29,102 bases of DNA, taken from positions 1-29,102 of IMG/VR virus record IMGVR_UViG_3300010885_022365. The stretch is one strand, 5' to 3'. The notes under the pieces were generated by a model, which was not told the DNA's origin, searched no databases, and saw only the letters and a list, made by a program, of their open reading frames with translations. A program made the position numbers and the translations under genes. Shown piece after piece: positions 8,113 to 16,534 of the stretch. This DNA is from a virus. Each line of letters starts with the position of its first letter. Position 1 is the stretch's first letter.

Positions 8113-8724
8113 TTAGATTAGCACAATGGCTACAAATTCGTTATTAACCCAATTAGCAAACCCTGTGACAGGGTCGTAACTGACTGTTTTGTTACCTGTT
8201 GTGCTTACCTTCAACACACGAACATTGATTTTGTTTGCAACAGTACCTGCAGTTAACCAATCATTCGCAAAGTCATAAGTCACATTAGAAGTAATCAATT
8301 CACCATCTAAACTAATCAATGCAGGGTCACATCTCATAGGGATACGTGCATTTGTGCCTAATCTGTAGAAGTTTACAGTCATGCCACTTGTGTATTGTGG
8401 TGCAGTAGACTGTGGAGTCGTTACACCTTGAAATGCTTGGTTAAATACACAAATACCTGTGATTTCTGCTACTGTGGTTGCACGACCAATACCACCATTC
8501 AGAATTCCTGAAGATGGAACAGTTGTAGACAATGGAACGTCTTCTAAAATTGGAAGACCACCCCACATTGGCAATGTTTCAGTTGGCTTTAAAAAACCAC
8601 TTGCTAGTTGGAATTTAACTGCAGGGTCGTCTAAAGCATCTCCCTGAGTAAATCCTGCACTATTAACATTGAATAGACCAAAAGCATTGGTCGTTAGCAT
8701 TGGATTGATAGCAATATTTGCCAT
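8113..8724 (-). CDS. Capsid-associated structural (decoration-like) protein
   Basis: This 203-residue protein has an AAGGAAT ribosome site 7 bases before its ATG. It is beta-rich with many Thr, Val, Gly and Pro residues (TVPSSGILNGGIGRATTV, then VNFYRLGTNARIPMRCDP) and no membrane or signal segment. It is located between scaffold and major capsid, only 10 bases from the capsid gene, which is where decoration or stabilising proteins are often encoded. I do not recognise a family; the decoration role is inferred from position. Confidence 0.55.
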   Translation of the reverse strand: MANIAINPMLTTNAFGLFNVNSAGFTQGDALDDPAVKFQLASGFLKPTETLPMWGGLPILEDVPLSTTVPSSGILNGGIGRATTVAEITGICVFNQAFQGVTTPQSTAPQYTSGMTVNFYRLGTNARIPMRCDPALISLDGELITSNVTYDFANDWLTAGTVANKINVRVLKVSTTGNKTVSYDPVTGFANWVNNEFVAIVLI

Positions 8725-8726
8725 GA

Positions 8727-9524
8727 TTAATTCCTTTCTACATTGTTAGTGAACCACTTTGTTGCACGTAATGGCTCTAATTTAAATTCATCCAAAAATG
8801 CAGAGATGTGTCCTTTATAAGAAGTAATCGTTCTGCCTGAAGCATCTTGCTTCTTCACTTCATATAAATGACCTGCAGGAATATGCGTTGCCATTTTTGC
8901 TGACTGTAAAGCATCATTGTGAATCTGTTTTTCAATGATGTCTAACAAAGCCATATCTTTAACAGTTTTAACAATGTCTACGGACTTGTATGTGTCTGAG
9001 TAAGACTGTAAAGGTCTTAACAAACGCTTACGATATGCTAACAATGTTTCACCTAACAATGGGCGACTTGCTTGTTTGCCAAATGCTGAATAGACTGAAT
9101 CTGCTTTAGCCTGTGCGTCTGCTTTCATGGCTTCTTCTTCATCATCTTTTTTAGCCTTCATGTCATCATCATCCATTTTGGCTTCTTCGTCATCATCATC
9201 AGGCTTCATTTCACCTGCAGGTTGTTTTTCAACACCCTTATCAGAGCCTTCAGCATCTTTGCGTTTTTTGTCCATGCGAGGAACTGATTCCTCATCATCA
9301 TCATCTTTTTTCATTTCAGGACCACAATCTTCATCATCATCCTTTGCGTGTTTAAAGACATCTTCATCTTTCTTTTTATCTGCCGCCTTCATATAAGGCT
9401 CTGCAGGCATATTCTTTTCTTCCATTGCATCTACCCTTACGGATAAACTATTAATGGCATTAAGAATAGCATCTAATTTATCCCCTGAAGCGTCTGCCAC
9501 AGGTGCAATTTCTTTAGAATCCAT
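8727..9524 (-). CDS. Nested in-frame scaffold protein (internal start in the protease gene)
   Basis: Within the protease gene an ATG at 9524 (Met390, MDSKEIAPVADAS) is preceded by a near-perfect GGAGGAAG ribosome site with about 7-base spacing, better than that of the full-length gene. It would give a free 265-residue scaffold containing the coiled coil, the acidic repeat region and the C-terminal domain, without the Nudix or protease parts. This copies the arrangement of lambda C/Nu3, where the scaffold is made from an internal start of the protease gene. The site is directly visible; production of the short form is inferred. Confidence 0.6.
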   Translation of the reverse strand: MDSKEIAPVADASGDKLDAILNAINSLSVRVDAMEEKNMPAEPYMKAADKKKDEDVFKHAKDDDEDCGPEMKKDDDDEESVPRMDKKRKDAEGSDKGVEKQPAGEMKPDDDDEEAKMDDDDMKAKKDDEEEAMKADAQAKADSVYSAFGKQASRPLLGETLLAYRKRLLRPLQSYSDTYKSVDIVKTVKDMALLDIIEKQIHNDALQSAKMATHIPAGHLYEVKKQDASGRTITSYKGHISAFLDEFKLEPLRATKWFTNNVERN

Positions 9525-10691
9525 TTTTACTTCCTCCATGTTATTAAGTAATACTCCCTGTGCAGAACCACCTTTATCCCACACTCCACGACTACCCCTA
9601 TCAGGAGTAACAATGGCTATGTGGTCTAAGATGAACGGTTTGCCCTCAATTAAAAGAGGCTTTCCACTTTCTGTAGTAAGTGTAACATTATCTGAATTAC
9701 TGTCAAACGCTACACTTGGACTTGTAGAAACTTCCTCTTTTAAAATCTCTTCCATTGCATCTTCATCATAGATTTTTGCAATGCCCCATACCTCGTCACC
9801 CTTGATGTATGGGAGTAAAACAGAGCCTATTGCTCTATCTTTAAATTCTTTACTGTTTAATACTGCTGATTCAGGATGGTCACGTATTACCATTAAGCCA
9901 TTGCATCTATCAAGGAATTCTTGATTTAAATACAGGCTTGGGTCTCTCCATACGTGTTCTTCAATACTGCTTCTATAGGCTAACCCTGTACCTGTGATAC
10001 GTATATCTAACAGGTGCATATTGAGATAAGGTTGTGGGCTTGGCAATATACCTTCTGACATCAAACGTGCCACATCCAATTCAGTATCTACACTTGCAAT
10101 TCTTAAAGCGTTTTGTAGGCTTGGATGTAATGGCAGGGGAGGATTTTTAGGGCTTGCCCAATCGTAACCTGTTGATTCATAATTCAATTTGACATCATAG
10201 CGTTTACCAACTTTTGCCAAATAAGTACAGAATTGACCATCATCATAAAGAACTTTTAATTCGCCTTGATAATTAATTCCTGTTTCTTCAAAACATTCTC
10301 GTCTTGCACACTCTTCTAATGTCTCACCTTGTGCTTGATGTCCACCTGCAACTGCCCAATGATTAGGGTAATCACCACCATTACCCCTGCGTAAGAACAA
10401 TATTTCACCATCATCAGTCATAAACATAATGCCTGATGCTCTGCCTAACGCACCTGCATCTTTATTAATTGGCATGGCTTCATTAGGTGGAACTTCATTT
10501 TGTTCTATAGGTAAAGAATCATTTTCAGGTACGCAGTTAGGCACTTCTTTGCCATTTTTTTCTTTCATACCTATTGCATGATAACCTTCCCAACAAGGGT
10601 CTGTGGCATCTGTCGACACGTTATTCGCAATAGTAAGCAATGGATTAATTTCTTTATCCAATGTTTGTTGAGAATTTATCATGTTAGCCAT
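8727..10691 (-). CDS. Nudix hydrolase - DUF2213 prohead protease - scaffold fusion protein
   Basis: This 654-residue multidomain protein begins with a cysteine motif (DPCWEGYHAIG ... KEVPNCVPEN, residues 31-56) seen in other phage head proteins. Residues 85-165 hold a Nudix domain with a complete Nudix box: Gly117, Glu123, Arg131-Glu132, Glu135-Glu136, Gly138. Residues 225-375 match DUF2213, a phage capsid-maturation protein family; His272 in DHPES and Ser323/325 in STSPS are candidate protease residues. From 390 the protein becomes scaffold-like: a coiled coil at about 400-425, then a very acidic Asp/Glu/Lys-rich stretch (about 440-535), and a basic C-terminus that could contact the capsid. 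The ATG at 10691 overlaps the MuF-like gene by 8 bases. It likely cleaves itself and the scaffold during maturation; the Nudix substrate is unknown. Confidence 0.78.
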   Translation of the reverse strand: MANMINSQQTLDKEINPLLTIANNVSTDATDPCWEGYHAIGMKEKNGKEVPNCVPENDSLPIEQNEVPPNEAMPINKDAGALGRASGIMFMTDDGEILFLRRGNGGDYPNHWAVAGGHQAQGETLEECARRECFEETGINYQGELKVLYDDGQFCTYLAKVGKRYDVKLNYESTGYDWASPKNPPLPLHPSLQNALRIASVDTELDVARLMSEGILPSPQPYLNMHLLDIRITGTGLAYRSSIEEHVWRDPSLYLNQEFLDRCNGLMVIRDHPESAVLNSKEFKDRAIGSVLLPYIKGDEVWGIAKIYDEDAMEEILKEEVSTSPSVAFDSNSDNVTLTTESGKPLLIEGKPFILDHIAIVTPDRGSRGVWDKGGSAQGVLLNNMEEVKMDSKEIAPVADASGDKLDAILNAINSLSVRVDAMEEKNMPAEPYMKAADKKKDEDVFKHAKDDDEDCGPEMKKDDDDEESVPRMDKKRKDAEGSDKGVEKQPAGEMKPDDDDEEAKMDDDDMKAKKDDEEEAMKADAQAKADSVYSAFGKQASRPLLGETLLAYRKRLLRPLQSYSDTYKSVDIVKTVKDMALLDIIEKQIHNDALQSAKMATHIPAGHLYEVKKQDASGRTITSYKGHISAFLDEFKLEPLRATKWFTNNVERN

Positions 10692-11499
10692 TAAGAAGTT
10701 GTTTCTTTGCTGATTCTAAAGCATTTTTCCCTTTAACTGTTAAATAATCTTCAGGAAGTTTGCGTAAACTAAATATATATTGATACGTGCAACGGCAATA
10801 TACCTCTTCAGCAGGTTGAGTAATTTCATCAGTATAACCCCATATTGGTTTAATAAGACCCTGTTTATCTGCCCATGAATCTCGAATAATATAAATTTTT
10901 TTTGCACGTTCTAAATGGTCAACCCTTGCGTTGTAATTTGGCTCATGCTCACCTTTACTATGCCATATACCTGCTATCGCACCTTGGTCTGTTGCAATAA
11001 TACTTCGAATGTTAGCATTTAATTTACTTGTTTGGTCAATAGATATTCGCCGTTGATTAAACCTTTCGGTTTTTGTCATCTTTTTTAACTTATCGCCACT
11101 TTTTTTGACTTCAAGGCTTTGTGTTCCTCCAACAGGAATTGATGTTGCCCAACCCTGAAATTGACGTAAGATATTAGATATAGATTCTTCTCTACGAAAC
11201 TTAATTAAATCAGCAGATGCTAGAATGCGTCTGTCTAACTCTTGACGCAAATGTGGCTTAATGCTTTGTATCGTAAATCCCTTTACATCAGGATTAATTA
11301 GATTTTTTTGCTTAACAAGTTTATCAAAGGTATTAATGAGTTGCTCACGAACTATTTGTTCGAGTCGGTGTTCAGGCAATATTGACTTTATGTAAGCATC
11401 TTTTAATCTTTTGCTTAACCGAACTATACGTTCTTGACTATCAAAGCCAAACTCTAATATTTCTTTGATAATCTCATTAATGGTTTGTGTAAACGTCAT
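10684..11499 (-). CDS. MuF/SPP1 gp7-like minor head (head morphogenesis) protein
   Basis: This 271-residue protein overlaps the preceding gene by 4 bases (ATGA). It has a helical N-terminal half, then a compact C-terminal domain: RSIIATDQGAIAGIWHSKGEHEPNYNARVDHLERAKKIY, ending in PAEEVYCRCTYQYIFSLRKLP. The late CRC motif is typical of Mu gpF/SPP1 gp7 head-morphogenesis proteins, as is the position right after the portal. These proteins bind the portal, act in head assembly and may be ejected with DNA. No toxin domain is present at the C-terminus. Confidence 0.72.
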   Translation of the reverse strand: MTFTQTINEIIKEILEFGFDSQERIVRLSKRLKDAYIKSILPEHRLEQIVREQLINTFDKLVKQKNLINPDVKGFTIQSIKPHLRQELDRRILASADLIKFRREESISNILRQFQGWATSIPVGGTQSLEVKKSGDKLKKMTKTERFNQRRISIDQTSKLNANIRSIIATDQGAIAGIWHSKGEHEPNYNARVDHLERAKKIYIIRDSWADKQGLIKPIWGYTDEITQPAEEVYCRCTYQYIFSLRKLPEDYLTVKGKNALESAKKQLLNG

Positions 11500-11951
11500 T
11501 TGTTAAGGCTTGCAAATGCTTCTTCTTTGCTTTTATGTTCCGTTACTTCGCCTGTTTTTTTGTTTTTGACTATGTATTCGTTACTTCCAATGGATGCTTG
11601 TCCTATAGTGTGCGTGTGTTCTCCACCATTATAAATTTTATGGTTATCAAATTTCTTTTCGTCAGGTGAAGATGGTTCTTTATAACTTAATTCTCCTGCA
11701 GTTGCAGGTATACCTGTTGGTTTATCTGCTGTTGATATGTTTGCTTTCATTTTAGAAATTCCACCAATGCTACCTGATGCACTTCCACCACTTCCTGATG
11801 AAAACTTGCCATTTTTATCTCTTGGATGACTGGATTCGTTAAACCCATTATCTTTAAATGATATAAACTCATCTGACCTAATCATATATTCGACTAAGTT
11901 AGGCTCAATAATAGTAAGGAAGTTTCCTGTTTTTTTATTAAGAAATCGCAT
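11496..11951 (-). CDS. Small head-region protein with HPRDKNGKF linker motif
   Basis: This 151-residue protein has AAAGGA upstream of its ATG and sits between portal and MuF genes. Residues 39-60 contain FNESSHPRDKNGKFSSGSGGS, a motif often seen in phage head proteins followed by a Gly/Ser linker. The C-terminal 60 residues form a small alpha/beta unit with HTHTIGQASIGSNEYIVKNKKTGE and a closing EHKSKEEAFASLNK helix. No catalytic motif is evident. It may be a head-packaged or portal-associated protein; function not assigned. Confidence 0.5.
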   Translation of the reverse strand: MRFLNKKTGNFLTIIEPNLVEYMIRSDEFISFKDNGFNESSHPRDKNGKFSSGSGGSASGSIGGISKMKANISTADKPTGIPATAGELSYKEPSSPDEKKFDNHKIYNGGEHTHTIGQASIGSNEYIVKNKKTGEVTEHKSKEEAFASLNK

Positions 11952-11953
11952 AA

Positions 11954-13372
11954 TTATCCTTTCGTTGGTGTAGGCATTTTTTCTTCAGGCATTACCTGTT
12001 CAGGTGGTTCATACTCGGCTAATGCTTCTAAATCAATGTCTAGTTTAGATTTAAACATATCTTGCATTTCGTTAAGATTATCTATTGCCCATTCTACCAA
12101 ACGTGCTTTGTTTTCAGGGTCTGCAATAGGTAAAAATGTGCGTAATATTTCAGTTAATCCTTTGAGTTTAATTTCATCTACTTTAACTTTCTCTGAATCA
12201 GGTTCTTCAACAAGTGATGGCCATGTTGCTTCAAATGAATCTTTCCATTCATAAAAACATTCTTCATAAGTTTTACCTAAAAATTCTTCAGGATACTGAT
12301 TTTGTAACCCTTTAAAGAACTCAGGAGTCCATGCACGGTGCATCACAATATGGTCAAAGTATTCAAAGAGTCCGTGCATATCTTCTCGAATACCTTCAAT
12401 ATACTGTGCTAATGCTTTAGCATCTTCTGTTCCTTCGCCAAATCCTTGCGTAAATGCTTCATCTTTAAGGAGAATTGATGGCACGTCTGCTGAGGCCGCG
12501 ATATTTGCAATAATATTGTTTCTAGCAGTAGTTAGCCCTGTATCTGTATTATTTAAATCTAATGATGCAATATCTTCATCAATATCAATAGACAATACGT
12601 TACCTGTTTTACCTCTTTGCAAATAGGTACGTTTAATTTCTGCTGATTGTTGCATTAAGCGATTAACAATACTACCTGCAGGTTTAACTTTTGCTACAAG
12701 CAATCCTGCTTTAGTAGTTACTAAATCATCTGTAATCATACTCTGTATAAATGATTTTAATGGGTAAAGACTGCGTTGGAAAATACTTCTGCCTGTATAA
12801 CCAAACGCTGACGCTTGATAACGCAAATAGATTGGAGTATTGTTATACACCACACATGAACGACTAGGGTGATAAGGTTGCCCTGCAGCGGTTATATATA
12901 CATTAGGCTTTTGAAAATCAGGTGCATTAGGGTTTTGATTACTTACGACTGAACCTGCTAAATTAAGCGTATCTAATTGATTAAAATAGATTTCTATTGA
13001 AGATAATTTGCTCGGTTCAATGTATTCATTTGTAGGGATTTTTGGGTCCCCATAGACAATTGCACTTGCACCATAAACTCTTGCAAGATACATAACATCA
13101 CGAATATGATTGGTTGCACCGATTCTTTCCCATTCTTTATTAAATGCTTCGACAAGAACCTCTTTCGGTTCAGCATCTACAGTAATAATTCTTGGTTTAG
13201 CAAGAGCCATTCTTATAGGCTTTTCGACTAATTTTCCACCCAAAGGATGGTATTGCCATAACAGTTTACAGGTCTCATACCCAACATCTGTGCCGACTTC
13301 AATATTGTCGACATCTAAGATTTGCATTAATGGTGATGTAATCCCTGTTTCGTTAACGGTTACGTTTGACAT
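11954..13372 (-). CDS. Portal protein (DUF1073-like)
   Basis: This 472-residue protein has an AGGA ribosome site 6 bases before the ATG and follows TerL by 8 bases. The sequence fits DUF1073-type portals: CKLLWQYHPLGGKLVEKPIRMALAKPR at the N-terminus, RDVMYLARVYGASAIVYGD, YGYTGRS-like FGYTGRSIFQRSLYPLK, then SADVPSILLKDEAFTQGFGEGTEDAKALAQYIEGIRE, a conserved clip/stem region, and WTPEFFKGLQ. It forms the dodecameric ring for DNA entry and exit and docks the terminase. The length is normal for the family. The proline/Glu-rich C-terminus carries no additional domain. Confidence 0.82.
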   Translation of the reverse strand: MSNVTVNETGITSPLMQILDVDNIEVGTDVGYETCKLLWQYHPLGGKLVEKPIRMALAKPRIITVDAEPKEVLVEAFNKEWERIGATNHIRDVMYLARVYGASAIVYGDPKIPTNEYIEPSKLSSIEIYFNQLDTLNLAGSVVSNQNPNAPDFQKPNVYITAAGQPYHPSRSCVVYNNTPIYLRYQASAFGYTGRSIFQRSLYPLKSFIQSMITDDLVTTKAGLLVAKVKPAGSIVNRLMQQSAEIKRTYLQRGKTGNVLSIDIDEDIASLDLNNTDTGLTTARNNIIANIAASADVPSILLKDEAFTQGFGEGTEDAKALAQYIEGIREDMHGLFEYFDHIVMHRAWTPEFFKGLQNQYPEEFLGKTYEECFYEWKDSFEATWPSLVEEPDSEKVKVDEIKLKGLTEILRTFLPIADPENKARLVEWAIDNLNEMQDMFKSKLDIDLEALAEYEPPEQVMPEEKMPTPTKG

Positions 13373-13380
13373 TGTTTATC

Positions 13381-14658
13381 CTAGTAAGCAAATTTGTTAC
13401 CAACACCTAATGCAATAGCATACACAAAAGCATCAAGCAAGTCATCACTACGTTTATGAGCATCAGGGTCTCCAATACGAAACTGTGCTACTTGTGAGAG
13501 TAAATGATTACGAGTTGCCGTTTTAAATGATACAGTTTTATTGTAAGCGACATCGCTAATTTTACATAATTCTTGATGAAAATATCCTGAAACGCTAATC
13601 GCACGTTCATCTTTACCCTTACTTGTAAAATTATTAGGTATGCCTTCCATGTTCCAACCTCTGTTTTTGCCCTGTTGAAGCAAGATACTACCTGAGTTAA
13701 TATCTTCTACAAATGCACGGGTAAACCCTGACCTAGAATTACATTGTTCTGCTAATCGTTCTGCTCTGTAAAACACGCTGGGCATCCACGATTCAAGCAT
13801 AGCACCATCTATTTGCACTATATCCCAATCAAGTATGATAAGTTTAGGTTTAGGGTAAGAGATAAGAGCCATATAAATGACTGCAGTTCCATCATGCTCT
13901 TGTCCTCCTTTAACTGCCGTATCTAACACGCAATAGACTGCATCACAACGATATGGATAAGAAACAGGATTTCCATTCTCTAATAGTTTTGGTATGGCAA
14001 AGAACGCTATACCTGACCAATCAATAAACTCTGCTAAGTATTCTTGTTGAAAAACTAAGGGATGGTTTAGTTTACGTTCTTTCTCTAACTCATCTAATGG
14101 TACATAAGGGTTTGTGCTAGTAGGTGCGTAAAACTCGGTAAATCCCATTTCAGGGTCGTTGCAGATTCGCCAAAAGAAATTATCAGGGTCTAATCCATTC
14201 GGTGTCGAAAATACCCACGCTTTACCTCTTGTTGTCAACATAGTTGGCTTAATGGATTTCTGCCATATATCCAACATTTGTGGGGATTTAGTAAATGAAC
14301 CTTCGTCTATTAATACGTAATCGTATTCGTATCCTCGACCTGCAAGTTCATTATCGTTTAATCGCCAAAAGTCAATTGTGCCACCTGTCTTGGTTCGAAT
14401 CTTAACCATTTTGTTTTTATAGTTAATAGCATCGCCAATGTATTTAAGAATATGGTCATAGGGCTCACCCAACTGTCGATACTCAGGTGCAAAGATTCCG
14501 ACTGATTTACCTGCTAATGCTGACGAAGATGCAATGGTTTCTAATAGTCTAGTCTTTCCCCAACGTCTGCCACATCTAATAACATTTAATTGCTTTCTCG
14601 CTTTAAATACATCTACCTGTCCTGAATGCAGGGTTGGTAAGATAACTTCTATGTCCAT
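13381..14658 (-). CDS. terL: Terminase large subunit
   Basis: This 425-residue protein is the packaging ATPase and nuclease. The N-terminal motor shows Walker A GRRWGKT (about residues 30-36), an AP-EYRQLGEPYDHI region, Walker B YDYVLIDEGS (about 114-122) and the coupling motif FSTPNG (about 151-156). The C-terminal RNase H-like nuclease shows CVLDTAVKGG (Asp about 247), RAFVEDINSG (about 316-324) and KRSDDLLDAFVYA near the end, the expected acidic residues. The ATG overlaps the TerS stop by one base (TAATG), so the two are coupled. All hallmark motifs are intact. Confidence 0.95.
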   Translation of the reverse strand: MDIEVILPTLHSGQVDVFKARKQLNVIRCGRRWGKTRLLETIASSSALAGKSVGIFAPEYRQLGEPYDHILKYIGDAINYKNKMVKIRTKTGGTIDFWRLNDNELAGRGYEYDYVLIDEGSFTKSPQMLDIWQKSIKPTMLTTRGKAWVFSTPNGLDPDNFFWRICNDPEMGFTEFYAPTSTNPYVPLDELEKERKLNHPLVFQQEYLAEFIDWSGIAFFAIPKLLENGNPVSYPYRCDAVYCVLDTAVKGGQEHDGTAVIYMALISYPKPKLIILDWDIVQIDGAMLESWMPSVFYRAERLAEQCNSRSGFTRAFVEDINSGSILLQQGKNRGWNMEGIPNNFTSKGKDERAISVSGYFHQELCKISDVAYNKTVSFKTATRNHLLSQVAQFRIGDPDAHKRSDDLLDAFVYAIALGVGNKFAY

Positions 14659-15041
14659 TATTCAGGTAATCCACCATGAATCGTAACATTAACATTTTTA
14701 TCTTCGTTATCGTGGTTTTCTTTCCATCTTGCCCTAGTTTTAAGCCAAAAGAGCATACAGGTTGTATCTCCTTGCTTTGCCTTTTGATACAGTTTTCCTG
14801 CTATCTGCATATTGGCATCTATTCTTCCTGATTCTATTTCTTCAGGGTAATACTTTACTAATGTATCTACACTAATCTTTAATTTAAAAGCAATATCTTC
14901 TTGTGTAAAACCTAATGATGCCATTGTATGCACAATTGTTTTACTCTTATCCGTTACTACATGAGGTGGTCTGCCACCACCTTTACCATGTCCTGCTTCT
15001 TTGGTATTTCCATTTTTATCTAGTCGTTTTCTTTCAACCAT
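14658..15041 (-). CDS. Terminase small subunit-like protein
   Basis: This 127-residue protein lies immediately before TerL. After a Gly-rich, basic N-terminus (HGKGGGRPPHVVTDKS) comes a helix-turn-helix, FTQEDIAFKLKISVDTLVKYYPEEIESGR (about residues 45-73), then a helical segment, IAGKLYQKAKQGDTTCMLFWLKTRARWKEN, typical of phage small terminases that recognise the packaging site. The DNA-binding role is inferred from the HTH and gene order. Confidence 0.8.
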   Translation of the reverse strand: MVERKRLDKNGNTKEAGHGKGGGRPPHVVTDKSKTIVHTMASLGFTQEDIAFKLKISVDTLVKYYPEEIESGRIDANMQIAGKLYQKAKQGDTTCMLFWLKTRARWKENHDNEDKNVNVTIHGGLPE

Positions 15042-15063
15042 TTTATATTTCCGATATTCAATG

Positions 15064-15357
15064 TTAAGATTTTATAACCAAATGGTTACTTTCAAATAAC
15101 ATTCCGATAGTTTTTCTATGTGCTTCATCCCAAGCGTTTATTCTATCTTGTTTGTCCATAAATACCCCTTGGTCGATTTCCATGTGGCAAGTATGGCATA
15201 AACTTGCAATTCTGTAATCGTGGGCTTTAATTCCCATACCTTTACCGTCTCGTTGCTGATTAGAGTGTGATGCTACTACCGTGCCATCTTGCTTGCCACA
15301 AATTGCACAGGCTAAATGTCTGCATACTTCAAGAAGATGTTTATTGCGATAATTCAT
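15064..15357 (-). CDS. HNH-like nuclease of the YbcO/DUF1364 type
   Basis: This 97-residue protein carries a zinc-type arrangement: CRHLACAICGKQDG near the N-terminus, then VVASHSNQQRDGKGMGIKAHDYRIASLCHTCHMEIDQG. Paired cysteines (CxxC twice) around a His-containing core, and the closing CHxEID, match small phage HNH/DUF1364 nucleases such as YbcO. It overlaps the ParB-like gene by 17 bases in a different frame. HNH nucleases next to the terminase often help packaging cleavage; the gene may equally act in recombination. The exact role is not resolved. Confidence 0.65.
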   Translation of the reverse strand: MNYRNKHLLEVCRHLACAICGKQDGTVVASHSNQQRDGKGMGIKAHDYRIASLCHTCHMEIDQGVFMDKQDRINAWDEAHRKTIGMLFESNHLVIKS

Positions 15358-15919
15358 GTTCTTTAAGTAATGCGTTACGTTCTACACTAAAGAAACTTGC
15401 ACAATGAGGGCATATCACTTCTACATACGCTTCTTGGGTATTCTGTGAAACAGTTTCAAACTTTTGGTTAAGATTATTTGACATATTATCAATAAAATCT
15501 TGACTAATTGGTTTAATATCTTGCCCTGCCGTAGATTGTAAGAATCTATCAATATCTAAGTCTTTAAAATAGGTTTGCATATCCATATCAGGAAGTTCTC
15601 TTAACTCCTGCATTAATTTTTCCATATCCCAAATCGCTACTTCCCCTGACTTGTTATCGGCTATACGATAAGCCTTTGCTTGTTTAACATTTAAATCATC
15701 TTTGATTAAGCAGGGAATTTCTGTCCAACCTAATTGTTGTAATGCTTTATAACGAGTATGGCCAGCAATAATAACATTGTTTGCATCTACAACAATGCGT
15801 GAATTAAAGCCAAATTGTTGTATGGATTGTTTGACAATTTCTATAGCATTGTCGTTATTTCTCGGATTTCGCCAATAGGGTTTTATGGCAGAAATTGGCA
15901 AGGTTACTTCTTTTGACAT
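15341..15919 (-). CDS. ParB-like (ParB/sulfiredoxin fold) protein
   Basis: This 192-residue protein starts with VTLPISAIKPYWRNPRNNDNAI, the usual opening of the ParB N-terminal domain, and has the nucleotide-binding box IIAGHTRYKALQQLG (residues 51-65). ITDNKS-like RIADNKSGEVAIWD follows, as in phage ParB proteins linked to methyltransferases. The C-terminus (residues 160-192) ends with a single CPHC pair that may bind metal with partner residues. AAGGA lies about 11 bases before the ATG. It is too small to be a partition protein. In phages such proteins accompany DNA modification or act as nucleases; the activity here is unknown. Confidence 0.75.
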   Translation of the reverse strand: MSKEVTLPISAIKPYWRNPRNNDNAIEIVKQSIQQFGFNSRIVVDANNVIIAGHTRYKALQQLGWTEIPCLIKDDLNVKQAKAYRIADNKSGEVAIWDMEKLMQELRELPDMDMQTYFKDLDIDRFLQSTAGQDIKPISQDFIDNMSNNLNQKFETVSQNTQEAYVEVICPHCASFFSVERNALLKEHELSQ

Positions 15920-15949
15920 ATTTATAATTTTCCTTTTCTAATGTAAATG

Positions 15950-16534
15950 TTATCCATGATTTTGGTCTTCATATTCTTTAATCATTTGAATTTGTTTTTT
16001 TGTTTGCCATGCTTTACGATATTCTACGTTTTCAAAGAGTTTAGAAAATCCTGTAACGTGCTTTAATCGTAATAATTCATCTGCAGAAACTCCAATTTCT
16101 TGAATAATGGCTTCATCACTCCAACCGTTTTCCAACATTTGAAAAACCATATTAGACATTCCATTAATCGAATGCTTACCTCTTGCTCGATTATGACGAA
16201 TTGTTGATGCCATTCTGTCGTTAATATCTTTATCTAAAACGACACATGGCAAATGATTAAAGTTCTTTTCCGAAATGTCTTTGTTAAGACGCATGGTTGT
16301 ATATCTATGAAAGCCATCTACAATAATATATAAATCTTGTTCTTTGTCATAAATGACTACCACAGGCTGAGTGTATCCATCATGAGATATGGAAGTATGC
16401 AATAATCGCATCTCGTTTGTGGCAACACTATTAGGGTTGTAATCATTTGCGTGTACTTTCTCTAAAGGTATCCATTGTACAGTTGCTACAGGGTTATTTC
16501 TTTTGATTATTTCTAACTGCTCTTGTGTAAGCAT
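15950..16534 (-). CDS. ParB-like protein of IbrB type, partner of the PAPS-reductase-like protein
   Basis: About 194 residues from the ATG at 16534, chosen because GGAG is 6 bases upstream; TTG and ATG at 16540/16537 are alternatives. The ParB box is YIIVDGFHRYTTMRL (about residues 69-83), followed by NRARGKHSINGMSNMV and a DNA-binding-like helix pair, GWSDEAIIQEIGVSADELLRLKHVTG. The pair ParB-like plus PP-loop reductase overlapping by 41-47 bases is the IbrB/IbrA arrangement known from E. coli prophages. Its molecular role is not established here. Confidence 0.72.
   Translation of the reverse strand: MLTQEQLEIIKRNNPVATVQWIPLEKVHANDYNPNSVATNEMRLLHTSISHDGYTQPVVVIYDKEQDLYIIVDGFHRYTTMRLNKDISEKNFNHLPCVVLDKDINDRMASTIRHNRARGKHSINGMSNMVFQMLENGWSDEAIIQEIGVSADELLRLKHVTGFSKLFENVEYRKAWQTKKQIQMIKEYEDQNHG

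Noticed and set aside
9127-9396. Plus-strand Ser-rich open frame of 89 residues
   Set aside because: It is the antisense of the Asp/Glu/Lys codons of the scaffold region; the composition (long Ser runs) is a by-product of GAT/GAA repeats.
11496-11951. MuF-linked toxin or ADP-ribosyltransferase
   Set aside because: The HPRDKNGKF motif occurs in such proteins, but no catalytic motif is present in the remaining 90 residues and the length is too short.
11954-13372. Acb1-type anti-CBASS domain fused to the portal
   Set aside because: Some DUF1073 portals are linked to such a domain, but this protein has normal portal length and ends in a short Pro/Glu-rich tail.
15341-15919. Chromosome or plasmid partition ParB
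   Set aside because: There is no ParA neighbour or parS site, and the protein is short with a metal-type C-terminus, so partition is unlikely.
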